The notes: a model not told the origin generated them from the letters alone. A stretch of DNA of 60,000 bases from Takakia lepidozioides (GCA_030704615.1 CM060732.1:48219053-48279052), one strand, 5' to 3'. Positions 20,035-31,385 are shown, counted from the stretch's first letter. Translations and numbers: made by a program.

Positions 20035-22386
20035 TCCAGCCACTGTGAGTTTACAGGATGAAGTGGTGACTGGTTGGACAATCACAGCTGATGAGCAAGT
20101 GAGGGAAGTGAATGTGGGAACTGAAGAGGAACCGAGGATGGTAAAGGTAGGAGCTGATTTGGAGCCAGAATTCTTTGAAGAAGCTAAGAGTTTGTTTATC
20201 AAATACAGAGATGTATTTGCTTGGAGCTATGAGGATCTAAAAGGGATACCACCTGAAATCTGTCAGCATAAGATTGAACTGGAACCAGGGTCAGTACCAA
20301 TCAAGCAGGCAAGGTACAGAATGAATCCCAACTATGCACAGAAGGTTGGAGAAGAGATCAAGAAGTTGGCTGAAGCTAAGTTTATATACCCGATAGAGTA
20401 TACAACTTGGTTGTCACCCATTGTGATAGTTCCCAAGAAAAATGATAAACTGAGAGTTTGTGTGAACTATAAGAAGTTGAATGCTTGCACGAAGAAAAAT
20501 CTTTTTCCCTTACCATTCACAGAAGTGGTATTGGACATTGTGGCAGGCCATGAGATGTACTCATTCATGGATGGCTTCAGTGGTTATAATCAAGTGTAAG
20601 TGGCAAAAGAAGACCAAGGAAAGACAGCTTTCATCACAGACTGGGGTGCTTATGCATACAAAGTCATGCCCTTTGGACTTTGCAATGCACTAGCAACCTT
20701 TCAGAGAGTGATAAGTGAATCTTTTCATGAGTATCTGGATGATTTCATGTAGGTGTTCTTGGATGATTTCAGTGTGTATAGCTCTAAGAATGAGCACTTG
20801 CATAAATTGGAGTTATGTCTGGCCAGATGCAGGATGAGAGGTCTGGGCCTGAATCCATAGAAGTGTACTTTCTGTGTGAACTCAGGGGTGCTTCTGGGAC
20901 ACATTGTGTGTAAGAGGGGACTTCTTGTGGATCCCAGGAAAACAGAGGCCATTAAAGCCTCTCCACCACCAGTAAATGTTAAGAGTCTAAGGAGATTCCT
21001 TGGGCAAACCAGTTATTACAGAAGATTTGTCAAAAGGTATGCACAGATAGCAGCACCATTGAGCAAGCTTCTGAAGAAAGATGCAGTGTTTGCATGGACA
21101 GCTGAATGTCAACAGGCTTTTGAGGAACTTACATTGTCAGTAACAACTACACCTGTGCTGATTAACCCTCACTAGCATGTAGTATTTCATGTTCACTGTG
21201 ATGCCTCAGGAGAAGCATTGGGAGCAGTGTTAGCCCAGAATGTTACAGGGAATATAGATTCACCTGTGTACTATGCTAGCAGGTTGATGAACAGTGCTGA
21301 AAGGAACTATAGCACAACTAAAAGAGAAGCACTGGCAATGATTTATGCAGTCAAGAAATTCAGGCATTACCTATTGGGAAGAAAGTTTATGTTTTATGTG
21401 GATCACCAGGCTCTGATATATCTGGTGAACAAACCTTTGATAAGTGGAAGGATAGCAAGGTGGTTAATAATCTTGCACGAGTTTGAGTTCGAGGTTGTTT
21501 ACAAGCCTGGCCGTTTGCAGCTTGTGGCAGATCATTTGTCACGACTAACAACAGGAGAAGCCGCCACAGGAGTAGACGATCAGTTACCTGATGCGAGTTT
21601 ATTTGTAATGGGGGTGCAATGAAGTACAGATGAATGGTTAGATTGGCAGTGGCCAATCAAATACTACCTTACTCATGGTCAGTGCCCACCTAGTTATGGT
21701 AAGGAGCAGAGGAAGAGAATCGCTATCAAAGCTTTACCTTATACTATGGTAGGAAGCAGAATGTATAAGCTAGGACCTGATGGAGTACTTAAACGATGCT
21801 TGTACCACCATGAAGTAAATAAAGTTTTGGAGGAAGTTCATAAAGGAGTGGCTGGAGGTCATTTTGGAGAAGAGACTACCAGTAGGAAGATACTACTTGC
21901 AGGTTACTGGTGGCCTACCTTGTTCAAAAATGTACACAAGTATTGTCAGAGTTGTGATGAATGTCAGAGGCTAGGACCTTTGCAGAGATTTGGGAAGATG
22001 GCTTTGCATCCTACAATGCCTACTGAACCATTTCAGAAATAGGGACTAGACTTTGTTGGACCAATTAACCCACCAGCCAAGAATACACAGAACATGTACA
22101 TAATTAGAGCCACTGATTATACTACAAAGTGGGTGGAAGCTAAAGCTTTGAGGGACAACACAGCCAAGTCCACAGCAAGGTTCCTGTACGAGAACATACT
22201 TACACGATTTGGCTGTCCCTTGGAATTTATCAGTGATCAGGGAAGTCACTTCATTAATGAGACCATTGAACTATTGACTAAAGAGTTCATGATTGTGCAT
22301 AAGAAGAGTACAACGTATTACCCACAGGGTAATGGGCAGGCAGAGGCTTTCAACAAAATTTATGTACTATCTTGGCTAAGATAGTC
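20035..22386 (+). pseudogene. Pol remnant of copy B: RT, RNase H, first part of integrase
   Basis: Begins in the protease-RT linker (corresponds to copy A residue about 1052). RT motifs YTTWLSPIVIVPKK, VMPFGLCNA and FLDDFSVYS, RNase H HCDASGEALG, and the integrase HHCC finger and LDFVGP are all recognisable. Stop codons, compared with copy A, include CAA to TAA (20597), CAG to TAG (about 20750), GAG to TAG (about 20857), TGG to TAG (about 21172), GGA to TGA (about 21620) and TGG to TAG (about 22040). A frame change near 22355 precedes the next piece. Confidence 0.92.
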
Positions 22387-23205
22387 AATGCAAACAGAAC
22401 GGATTGGGATACAAAGCTGCTGACAGCTTTGTGGTCATACAGGACTTCATATAAAGTCACCACTAAGTATACACCATTCCAATTAGTTTATGGTATGGAA
22501 GCTTTATTTCCAGTGGAATTCCTGTTACCTACCATGAGAACGGAATGGGGAAAGAGAATGGAATTGCAAGATTCAATTAAGGTCAGGAAACATGAATTAT
22601 ACCATGTGGAAGAAGTACGTGCTAATGCAGCTGATAACATGACCAGAATTCAGATGAAGAGAAAGGAACAGTTTGACGAAGGCAAGTTAAAGAATTTTAA
22701 GACGGGAGATTTGGTTCTCTGGTTGCAGAAGAAGGAAAAGATTAAAGCTTCTAAGCTTAAATCACCATGGACAGGACCTTATGTCATACAGAAGATGTAT
22801 GATAACAACACCGCCATGTTACAAACCATTAACAAAGAGATGTTGGGAAGAGTCAATGTCAATAAGTTGAAGGGGTACAGTGGTATCTATGACAAACCAT
22901 TGCAGCATGATTTGCATGTTAAAACGCAGAAGCAGTCGCGGGCTGCGCCAGTGATACCAACGGAGTATGGAGCACTTGTCGCTAGGCCGAGCGTATATGA
23001 CCAGGGCGGGCAGTACAAGTGTGGCACAGCCTATCACAGCCCATCACGGTTTCACACAACCTATCACAACCTACCACAACGTGTCACAGCCTATCACAGC
23101 GTACCACAGTATGACACAGCCTGTCACAGCTCAACACAGCTTACTGGGGTTACACAATCCATAGGATCAGTGACAGATGGACGTGGGTTAACAACCGGAG
23201 AGTGA
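22372..23205 (+). pseudogene. Integrase C-terminal domain of copy B with repetitive AYHS tail
   Basis: 277 codons. It starts after the catalytic-core Glu region, contains ALWSYRTSYK, GDLVLW and WTGPYVI (GPY/F module), then VARPSVYDQG. The frame continues uninterrupted through the CACAGC array as TAYHSPSRFH, TAYHSVPQYD, TACHSSTQ before stopping at 23205. In copy A the same join is broken. So the ancestral integrase probably ended in a 10-residue-repeat tail of variable length. Whether that tail is removed by the protease or has a role is unknown. Confidence 0.8.
23024..23145 (+). repeat. Internal 10-bp CACAGC array of copy B
   Basis: About 12 units of CACAGCCTAT/CACAACCTAC type, shorter than the roughly 33 units of copy A at the same position between integrase core and the extra ORF. 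Confidence 0.88.
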
Positions 23206-23658
23206 CCGGTGGAAAAGTGGACGGAGGCACGTTTAAAAATAGACACGTGGACGCCAAGGCGAGACACACAGCCAGACATGGATTGCAAAGGCGAGTGTCA
23301 TCAAGGAAGAAGACAAAATTGGCCGTCAAAGTATCTACCCGGCACATTAACTTATTATGGGCCCATTAATGAATACGGGGAAAGGGTAACGGAACCCTTT
23401 AAAAGTACCGAAAAGCGAAATCCATGTCACATGTGCTATCCTAGTGGACAGTCTAGAGTGGAAAATCCATGGAAGGAAATTAAATTACAAAACAAATCAC
23501 ACAGCCAACAGCCAATCACCAGCCAGAATTATCTGCAGAGGGTAATTTCCAAGAAACGAAATCAAGAAAATGGAGGGATTTTAAGCGTAAGAGTCGGCGT
23601 CGTTCCAAGTAACGGACGTCTCGACGGGACAGACCATCAATGCTATAGCTTTGAAGCT

Positions 23659-25356
23659 ATGGAGGAACTAACAGACTATACGCTCGCGATACTACTTACG
23701 CAGTAGTACGGGGATAGAAGAACAGAGAGTATCTTTTCTCTTAATCGATGCTTGCAAGCCCTGCAGGCTTACAAGAAATTACCCATAGCATTTTGTGGCA
23801 ACCATACGTTTATGCTTTGTGCCCGGCAGGCATTTCTTCAATTGTTACAGCCAAAACCTTTCTGAGGGTCTAGAATGAAGAGAGTGAGAGGAATGGAAGA
23901 AATCAGGGTGAAGAGCACCACAATCCTGCAGAAACAAACGATTGCTACTCCACAGGCGGTACAGTTACTTAAGGAGCTGCGATTAGAAGGATTGCAAAGC
24001 AAAGATTGGACATTGCACCATAGGCAGTACATGTTACAATTCTTGCAGAACTTTGAGCCTAGGACAGGAGCAACAACGGTGAAGGGAGTTGAATTAGAAG
24101 TTACTCCCCTATACCTACAGCAATTGTTTGAATTGCCATCAGGTCAGGTACATGTGGAGGAGCACAGGGCAAGACTGCAAATAGGGGACTTATTCCAAGA
24201 AGGGAGTTTCTTTAAAACTCAGGGTTATGCTTGTACCAAGGCCGTGTACCCAGGGCTAAGGGAGGTAGGCCAGGTATTGAACGTTCTGTTTGCCATGAAA
24301 CAGAACCAACAGTATTTGAGCAGATCCTTCACAGAGGAAATACTCAAAGCCCTGAGAGGAGAAGAGGTAGCATGGGCGGACATAATGTACAACGGACTGG
24401 TAGAGGAGATGAAGAGATTACAAGGCACTGCCGCAAAGTCTCCTATCATAGTGTCTGGGCCAATCATTGCACAAATTATTCTAGACTCGTGCATACTTGA
24501 TGCGAGAGAAAGGAAGGAGATGGGAGTGTTTGAGACAACAACCACTGCCATAGAAGAGCAAGGTTCTTCACAGGGTGAATGGGGATTGGCAGAGCATCAA
24601 CAGCCTAAGAGGCAGAGGAAAGCAATCACATTAGAAGCAGAACCATTGGCTACGAGACAGCAAGAGGAAGAAGTTACTCATACTCTTGTGCAAGAGGGGG
24701 CACAGCAGCACAGAGAGATGTGGGTACAAACAACGCAACCTGTGGAGAGAGAACATGAGGTTACTTCAGTATCACAGCCAGATGATCGGCTTATCACAGA
24801 GTTACCACAAGTTGTCCATGCAGTTCCACCACAAATAATTGATTTGGAGAAAGAAGGGTTAGATATTCCCACTACAGAACAGGTGGTGGCAGAAATTGAG
24901 AAGGGGGACCTTCTCTATGAAAATTCTGGTTTGGTCAGGGAAACAATGATTCCGGAGGTGCAGCGGTTGTCTAGGGGAAATCCTGCTGTTGTTGTAATAC
25001 CCACACCTCTGACGGAGGTACCACAGGTAGAATGTCAAGACACTGCAGCACCTGTAGCGGATGAGGTGGTTCAGGAAGAAAATCTGGTGGGGCAATGGCC
25101 TGAATGGTTCGTGAGGCATCACACTGTTGAGTATCAGGGAGAACAGCAACAAGCTCACCATGATGACCCTCAACAGACCATGCTTATGAGTTCCATAAGC
25201 ATGACACTTAATTTGTTGGGCACTTATGTCAAATCCCATGTTCCAACTACCCAATTGGCAGCTTTGAGGGAGGAACTCAGGAAGGAGTTTGAGACTCGAC
25301 TTGCCACTGAGACAAGGTCGATGAGGAGGTCACTCTCAAGTTACAGCAAGAGTTAG
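23659..25356 (+). pseudogene. Extra 3' ORF of copy B, N-terminal part
   Basis: ATG at MEELTDYTL, then stops near 23704 (copy A TGG to TAG) and 23863. The main open part is 23875-25356 (493 codons), collinear with copy A 2330-1216 plus the start of the coiled-coil ORF, showing they were one frame. It ends in SSYSKS after a frameshift near 25310. The region LQNFEPRTG...TPLYLQQLFELP is the same possible plant-transposon domain as in copy A. Confidence 0.7.
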
Positions 25357-25373
25357 AGGATACAACAGCTGCT

Positions 25374-26483
25374 TTGCAGTTGGCCAAAGAACATTTGATT
25401 GAAGCAGGCCTCGCGCAGGACCAGTTGCACGAAGCACATAAGCAACAACTATACCAAATGCAGGTAAAACATGAGAGCAAGTTGCAAGAAGTGAATGCAC
25501 TACATACGGAGTTGCAGACAGTACATGAGAGGATGGCCATACAATGTGCTACACTCACAACTATGCTTGAGCAAACTACATTAGAAGTTAACAACCAAGC
25601 GGAAAGATGTATGAAGGCACAGGCTGATAATCTCGAGCAGACGAAACTCATTATTGATATGAAGAATACAATCTGTCGCAACGAGAACACTCACAATCAA
25701 TACAGACAGGTTGAAGGTGACCAAGAGAGGTACATCCTGGAGTTGCAACAAACGCTCATGGTAAATAGAAATGAACTCTCTGTCGCTAACAAGGCTTGGA
25801 AGGAAGCCAATAATCTGGCTGCTGCATATGCGAGTTTGGTTGAACCTCATGCAAAGCGCATGGAGGCTTTATAGCAGCAAATAGATGTGTACAGGCTCAC
25901 AGAGGAGTAGACTCTCAGGGGTGCCACAAGCAACTTGGTGGATAACCACCTTATGCAGGTCTGGTTAGCACAAGGGCCGGTGGAAGGCAAAGCACCACAA
26001 AAGCTCACCCAAAGCGAGATGAATGAGCTCAGACTGCAAGTGCAGAACATTGCCACAATTACTATAGACAATGTCTATAGTAGGATAGCGGAGCTACAAG
26101 AGGATGTAGACGGCCTGCAGACTCAGGTGGAGGACCTGACATCAAATCTTGACAAGAGAGTCTTTGTACCTGAGGAGCAGCTGATGGCTTCTTATTTACA
26201 AGCCAGAACTTTGGCTTTTCAGTCTTCTTCGCAGGGGGTGCAGGAGATGCCAGTGGTACAAGAGCCAGTGCCACCAAGACCACAACAAGTCACTGTGACA
26301 GTAGCTGACCTTGTTGTTACTACAGCCACACCACAGCCACCACAGCCTGAGGTATGGGGGCATGCTGCTTTTAACCTACCTAAAACTCCTGCTGCACGGG
26401 AGTACAGTCGGGCTATGATTATGCCCTTCAACCAAATTCCCATTGTGTTGGATTTGGCTTGGAAGGAATTTAGTCCTCCATAG
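25374..26483 (+). pseudogene. Extra 3' ORF of copy B, coiled-coil part
   Basis: Frames 25374-25874 and 25935-26483 continue the coiled coil (LHTELQTVHERM, LRLQVQNIATITIDNVYSRIAELQEDVDGLQTQVEDL). They are separated by TAG codons near 25872 and 25909 that replace CAG and CAA of copy A. After the helix comes a Pro/Val/Thr-rich linker (PPRPQQVTVTVADLVV) and a short block ending FSPP at a TAG (26481). Confidence 0.7.
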
Positions 26484-26486
26484 TCG

Positions 26487-27416
26487 TTGGCACATTACTA
26501 CCAGATCATGCACATTTGGCTGCCAGTGGCAACTAGGACTAAGGTTCTTCCGAAAAATCGACCCATTGAGGATCATCACTTTGCGAGGTACTGGCATGAG
26601 GCAAGTACCATATTGAAGGAATTAATTGTCTTCCAAGTTGTACATGGGTACATTTATACCAAGACCAAGGAGGTAGCAAGTATTGTCATGGGCTGCGGGT
26701 TATACTATGCTGCTTGTTTTCTGGCACGTTATCACATTGAGCAGCAGAAGATGCAATCGCGCTTTCTGAATTATTCCAGTGGTGTTCATCGGGTTTTACC
26801 TTCAGTGCCACCTCATATGTACCTCTATGATGCAAAGGTGATGATGCAAAAGGACTCCCAACTTCATTCATGGTTTCATGCGGCCTGGAATAATTTGTCA
26901 ACACAGAAATTCGGGCCTGACGATATTTTCTTTAAGGGCCATGAGGCATGGAAAAACTTGCACAATTCACAAGTCATTGGTACACCACTCACCTGGACAG
27001 ACAAGGAGTTCAGGGTCTTCACCAATTTTGCAATTCAGCGCTTACAACAAGTTTTACAGTTTAAACTTCCAGACATGGTGGGACCACATTGTATGCCCCA
27101 GAGGATTCCACAAAAAGTTCGGCTGTTAAAACACCTGAGAGACGATGAGGATTCTGATACTACTGATTCTTCAGCGAACTCTTTTGACATGGCAGAGGAC
27201 TATGCAATTCAGATGGCAGAGAAGAAGCGACGGGGGTCTCCTATGCCTGGGAGATTACCTCGATATCAGCCAAAGGAGGGACTAACTTTTCCAGGTAGTG
27301 CTCAATCATCTCCGTCAACTAGTGACAGACCTCGGGCTCGCACACAGAGTCCTTCACGAGACTCTCACCGTCAGAAGGGGGTTCATTCACAACGGTTTGC
27401 TAATCCCAAACAGTAA
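26487..27416 (+). CDS. Extra 3' ORF of copy B, C-terminal globular part (unknown)
   Basis: 309 open codons ending 20 bp before the polypurine tract. It contains a hydrophobic, aromatic-rich region (HYYQIMHIWLPVA, VMGCGLYYAACFLARYH, FHAAWNNLS, LTWTDKEFRVFTNFAIQRL) followed by an acidic then basic Ser/Arg-rich tail (DDEDSDTTDSS, DRPRARTQSPSRDSH). I do not recognise the family. With the preceding parts it makes an original protein of about 1,200 residues: putative transposon domain, coiled coil, this module, basic tail. The first codon listed is not necessarily a true start. Copy A cannot be compared because it leaves the window. Confidence 0.6.
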   Translation: MAHYYQIMHIWLPVATRTKVLPKNRPIEDHHFARYWHEASTILKELIVFQVVHGYIYTKTKEVASIVMGCGLYYAACFLARYHIEQQKMQSRFLNYSSGVHRVLPSVPPHMYLYDAKVMMQKDSQLHSWFHAAWNNLSTQKFGPDDIFFKGHEAWKNLHNSQVIGTPLTWTDKEFRVFTNFAIQRLQQVLQFKLPDMVGPHCMPQRIPQKVRLLKHLRDDEDSDTTDSSANSFDMAEDYAIQMAEKKRRGSPMPGRLPRYQPKEGLTFPGSAQSSPSTSDRPRARTQSPSRDSHRQKGVHSQRFANPKQ

Positions 27417-27436
27417 ACCGTGAGGACACGGCTTTT

Positions 27437-27455
27437 TGAGAGGGGGAGGGGCAAA
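27437..27455 (+). promoter_or_regulatory. Polypurine tract of copy B
   Basis: GAGAGGGGGAGGGGCAAA ends immediately before the 3' LTR, the expected plus-strand primer for reverse transcription. Confidence 0.9.
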
Positions 27456-28449
27456 TGTTAGAGGGTTGCTTGGGACTTAGACGCTTTTACGGGATCTGTG
27501 GGGTACCCTTAATTTTTACACAGACTGAGACCAACAGGAGCCTTAGGGGGTGACAGCAACAGGCTTTAGGGGGGAAGATACACAACCCGACACAGTCCTG
27601 CACAGCCCTACACAGCCCGACACAGTCCGACACAGCCATCACAGCTTCGCACAGTCAACACAGCCCGTCACAGTCCAACACAGCCCGCCACAGCCAGTCA
27701 CAGCCTGACACAGCCGCCACAGCTTCGCACAGCCCTACACAGCCCGACACAGCCCGACACAGCCAGTCACAGCCCGCCACAGCATGATACAGCCAGTCAC
27801 AGCTCGGCACAGCTGGGGAACAGTTACCATTGGCAAGGAACGACTGTGGGGGAACGACATCTGAAAAAGGAACGTGTACTACAAAGATAACGGTTAGTTA
27901 GGAAAGCGGTTAGAACGGCTTGTAAATAGATAAAGCGAGAAACGGGGACATCTGGGGGGATCACTTCTTGGGGGGGACTTCTGGCATCAGGGCCTGAAAA
28001 TAGAAGGGAGAGCACATCTCTGAGTGGAAAGATGAAGAGCATGGAGTAGGAGAAGTGACGATCGGTTGTTACTTGATGAATGCAAGCTGTAGAATTGTAA
28101 TATAGAGTAGATTAGAGACACCATGGCTTCAGCCTGATACTTGATAGATATTAATCTGATACATACTTCATACTCACACTGTGTAGAGAGACCTGAGTGA
28201 AGCTGTGGAATGAATGGATGGAATTTGATAGATTTCTGAAGCAAACTGATACTCAATTGCAGATAGTAAGGTAACTCGCTAACATGAATGCGGGAAGGAG
28301 TACAAATAGGAAACACCCCCATGATACACTAGCTGTAGGTCATGACTGATTGTTCTGAGCGGGCTGAGTGCTTAGAGATTTCCAACTCTTCTATCTTGGA
28401 GTTCCCACCTTGGATAGCGAAGGGATGGGTGAGTAAAAGCCGTTCGACA
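27456..28449 (+). repeat. 3' LTR of copy B
   Basis: 994 bp, TGTTAGAGG...CGACA, followed by the target duplicate CCATC (28450-28454). It differs from the 5' LTR mainly in its CACAGC array (about 27590-27815). Confidence 0.95.
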
Positions 28450-28454
28450 CCATC
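28450..28454 (+). repeat. Target site duplication CCATC, right copy
   Basis: Matches 18671-18675. Confidence 0.95.
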
Positions 28455-29990
28455 CCACCGAGTTTTGATCATGCCCCAACAACTCTCTCTCTCTCACCAC
28501 ACCAGATGCTCAGAGGCGAGGTAGAGGCCTGTACAAAATAAATAACTTGTTGCTCAAACTGCCCTCCTTTAAGCAAGGCCTGCTCCAAGCATGGACTAAA
28601 GCTGGCAGTGCCCAACGTCTAAATCCATCAGAGCTTTTTATGGTCAAACTCAAAACTGTAAACATAGAAAGCCAGAGAATGAGTAGGGAGCTAGCTGCAA
28701 TAAGGAAAAGAAAAGTTAAGGCATCAACCAAATGCCTGAAAGTTTGCCAAGCCAAAATAGAATCCCCTCGTTGTGACCAATACGCCTATAGTACCTATAC
28801 GGAAGCCAAAACAATTTGGATGTCCATTACAAAATCCAAGAAAGGAAATGGAAGCTTCAGGCGGCTATCAACTGGTCTTCAAAAGGAGAAAAAATGACCA
28901 AGTATTTTTTCGACAAAACTAAACTGCGTAGGGCATCTCAAACCATCTCAAAGCTAATAGACCAGCCAACCAACTCTTTGGCATCAACACCCAAAGACAT
29001 GGCTGGCTTAGCAGCAAGACATTTTCATGACCTTTTTCATAGTGATATTTCATCACTGAACCCTTCCCCATATCAATCAGCATGTCTGTCCCACACACCT
29101 ACTCTCCTCTCTAGCCACTGTGCCTTGCAGTTGGAAAGGAGAATTTACGGATATAGAATTGGGAGAAGCCCTCTCAAAACTGAGCAACAATAAATCGCCT
29201 GGAATGGATGGACTCTCGGTGGAATTTTACAAGGCCTTATGGCCAGACATATCTGGTGACTTCACCTCCATGTGCCCAACTACCTTTTTCTCCAGGGACA
29301 CATGCCTCCCTATATGCCTCAAGGGGTTATAATCTTGCCCTCCTAAATGTAGCATACAAAATTATAGCAAAGGCTCTAGCTCTTAGATTGCAGCCCCTCC
29401 TCCCAGCCATTATTCGACCCAACCAAACTGACTTCATTAAAGGTAGGTATATACTGGATAACCTTCTTTTGGCTCAGGAAATTCCAGCCTATGCTTCAAG
29501 AACTAATCAGGCCATAGCCCTTCTTTTACTGGACTTTGAAAAGGCATTTGACAGGGTAGAATGGTCCTACATGCTTGCAGCTCTGGAGAAACTAAGGTTT
29601 CCTCAATCTTTCTGCAAATGGGTTAAAATTCTGCTTACCACCTCATCCAGTAGGGTTATGGTTAATGGATACTTATCAACCTCCTTCCCTCTGCAACGGT
29701 TTGTCCGCCAGGGACGCCCACTCTCCCCCTTCATGTTCCTTGTAGTGGCAGATACCCTAGGATATATGCTGCAACAAAATCAATCCATCAAAGGCCTAAC
29801 TTGGATTACAAACTACATAACTAGAAAATTCACCCACCTCACTGACTCAATGTTGGGACCGATACATTCTTGATGCTTCAAGCCATTCCGGAAAACTTAG
29901 ACAATACCAGTAACACTCTTAAATCATTCTGCAAAGCCTCTGGCTTCAAAATCAACTGGAACAAGACATCTGGCTTGCTAGTTGGCAAGC
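28455..29990 (+). pseudogene. LINE ORF2, reverse transcriptase part (continuation after copy B)
   Basis: Continues the ORF2 begun at 17963. Motifs in order, spread over several frames: WSSKGEKMTKYFF, NNKSPGMDGLSVEFYKALW, LAL-R-LQPLLPAII-NQT-FIKGR (RT domain 1-2), LDFEKAFDRVEW (catalytic Asp region), RQGRPLSP, then SGFKINWNKT. The expected F-A-D-D box between LITRKFTHL and LMLQAIPEN is not recognisable (TDSMLG at that place), so the active site is lost. The LINE stops at about 29990, where a captured exon starts, so its 3' end is missing. Confidence 0.85.
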
Positions 29991-30021
29991 ACGGGTGTTC
30001 GTGGTGTTGGTACTTTTGCAG

Positions 30022-30189
30022 GGCTGGGGTTTGTGACATCATTTGTGTTTATCTTCTTGGTGGCAGTGTTTGTGTCATCATGGATCAAAGCCCCAATGCT
30101 ACTTGTTGGGGAGTGGTTTATTAAGCGGATATCACTGGTGAAACACATATACTTTGCCTCTAAGCAGATCAATGCTGTCATTTCCCCAG
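30022..30189 (+). pseudogene. Isolated exon of a LIKE-COV (CONTINUOUS VASCULAR RING-like) gene
   Basis: A 168-bp exon bordered by a perfect acceptor (TACTTTTGCAG) and donor (CAG/GTGATT). It encodes LGFVTSFVFIFLVAVFVSSW followed by GEWFIKR and VKHIY-ASKQI-AVISP, the conserved transmembrane and following segment of plant COV/LCV membrane proteins. Only this exon and short intron stubs remain and no other COV exon lies nearby, so it is a captured gene fragment rather than a gene. The reading frame is intact. Confidence 0.75.
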
Positions 30190-30379
30190 GTGATTATCTT
30201 GGACATCATCCAGACCTGCTCGCTGCCAGTGGTCACTACAACAGATCCCGGCTTTAACGTCTACCACATTTGCCCAGTCGTAGCATATATGTCTACAAAA
30301 TGCAAGGGGCAGTCCTGGTTGCCAATTGTGACCACCAGAAGTCGTATATGCCACCTTGTATCTCCGTCACGTCAGGATC

Positions 30380-30500
30380 TGTGGTCAAACACGTTTGACC
30401 AGATAGGGAAAGATGGTAGATACGACTAGGAGTCATGGCCAAAACTGCAATAGGATGACGTGGGCATGGGAATGTATGACTGCCAGTATTCACGACTGCA
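30380..30500 (+). repeat. Dispersed repeat, copy 2 (related copy at 13893-14010)
   Basis: Begins GTCAAACACGTTTGACC and carries GGAGTCATGG, AATAGGATGACGTG and TGACTGCCAG blocks in the order seen at 13893. Lies between the captured COV exon and the GAATG repeats. Confidence 0.6.
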
Positions 30501-30634
30501 CGTGGCGATTGTCGGTTGCCCAATGAGTGTCTACGTGGACGATGCAAACATAAATGGATGAAACAGATGCACAATGTGATTGCAAATGACGACGTGTCAA
30601 CATATCATTGCTCGCGGGCACTAAGCCACACCCT

Positions 30635-31030
30635 ATGAATGAATGAATGAATGGATGAATGAATGATTAGGATGAATTAGGATGAATTAGGATGAATGTG
30701 CTCGAATTTAGGGTTGTTAGGTCGCAGTGTTAAGTATGAGGATAATAAGTAGTAAAAATATTTAACTACTGTTTCACTGACCCAGCAGATTAACAGTAAA
30801 ACTAATCGACTGCTCGTTAAGATTAGTGAAACAAAACAACTGTATTATCTCAACGAATGATACACAAATGCCTTGCTGGCAACTATTGGATGAACGTATC
30901 AAACATAACTTTTGTGCACTGGATGAACGTATGAATGAATGATACAACAAACGCCTTGCTGGCAACTATTGGATGAACGTAGGAATGAATGATAATGCAA
31001 ACGCTGAGCTGGCAGCTATTGGATGAACTG
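30635..31030 (+). repeat. GAATG microsatellite and three copies of a TTGGATGAACGTA unit
   Basis: 30635-30698 is an imperfect (GAAT)n/(GGATGAATTA)n run. From about 30866 a unit containing CTTGCTGGCAACTATTGGATG occurs three times (30866, 30950, 31000). Non-coding. Confidence 0.7.
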
Positions 31031-31385
31031 ACAGTGAAACTCATTTAAGGATTTTTTTTGGATGAATGGATGAAATTAAAATGGCCAAAAATTTGGAAAA
31101 AAACAAATGAATGGATGGATATATTGATGGAAAACCCAAATCCATCCATCTATCCATCCAGTCATGAGTAGAGGGGACTTAGCGTTTTTTTTGTCTCCCC
31201 TGCCATCTGTTTGTTTCCTTTGTGTTGAGTTTGATCGTGAGAAGGACGGAGCTGTGTTTGCTTTCTTTTATTCTCGAGTCTGATCATGAGAGACATCGAA
31301 CAGGGCGGAGCTATGTTTGTTTTGTTTTAGGGTCGAGTCTGATCATAAGAGACGACGAGCGAAGCTGGTGGATAGGGGGCAGACA

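Larger units (their letters stand above)
18676..28449 (+). mobile_element. Ty3/Gypsy LTR retrotransposon, copy B, complete ends, internally deleted
   Basis: 9,774 bp bounded by two LTRs with TGTTAG...CGACA ends and 5-bp duplications. Same family as copy A. About 3.4 kb corresponding to copy A 6249-9654 (end of the small ORF, Gag and protease) is missing at about 20034. The remaining pol and extra ORF hold many stops and several frameshifts, so the copy is dead. The two LTRs differ at about a dozen positions outside the repeat array plus array-length changes, suggesting a moderately recent insertion; no clock can be applied without a species rate. Confidence 0.96.

Noticed and set aside
26487-27416. 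Envelope gene after pol
   Set aside because: No signal peptide, furin-type site or clear transmembrane anchor. The hydrophobic stretch is short and internal.
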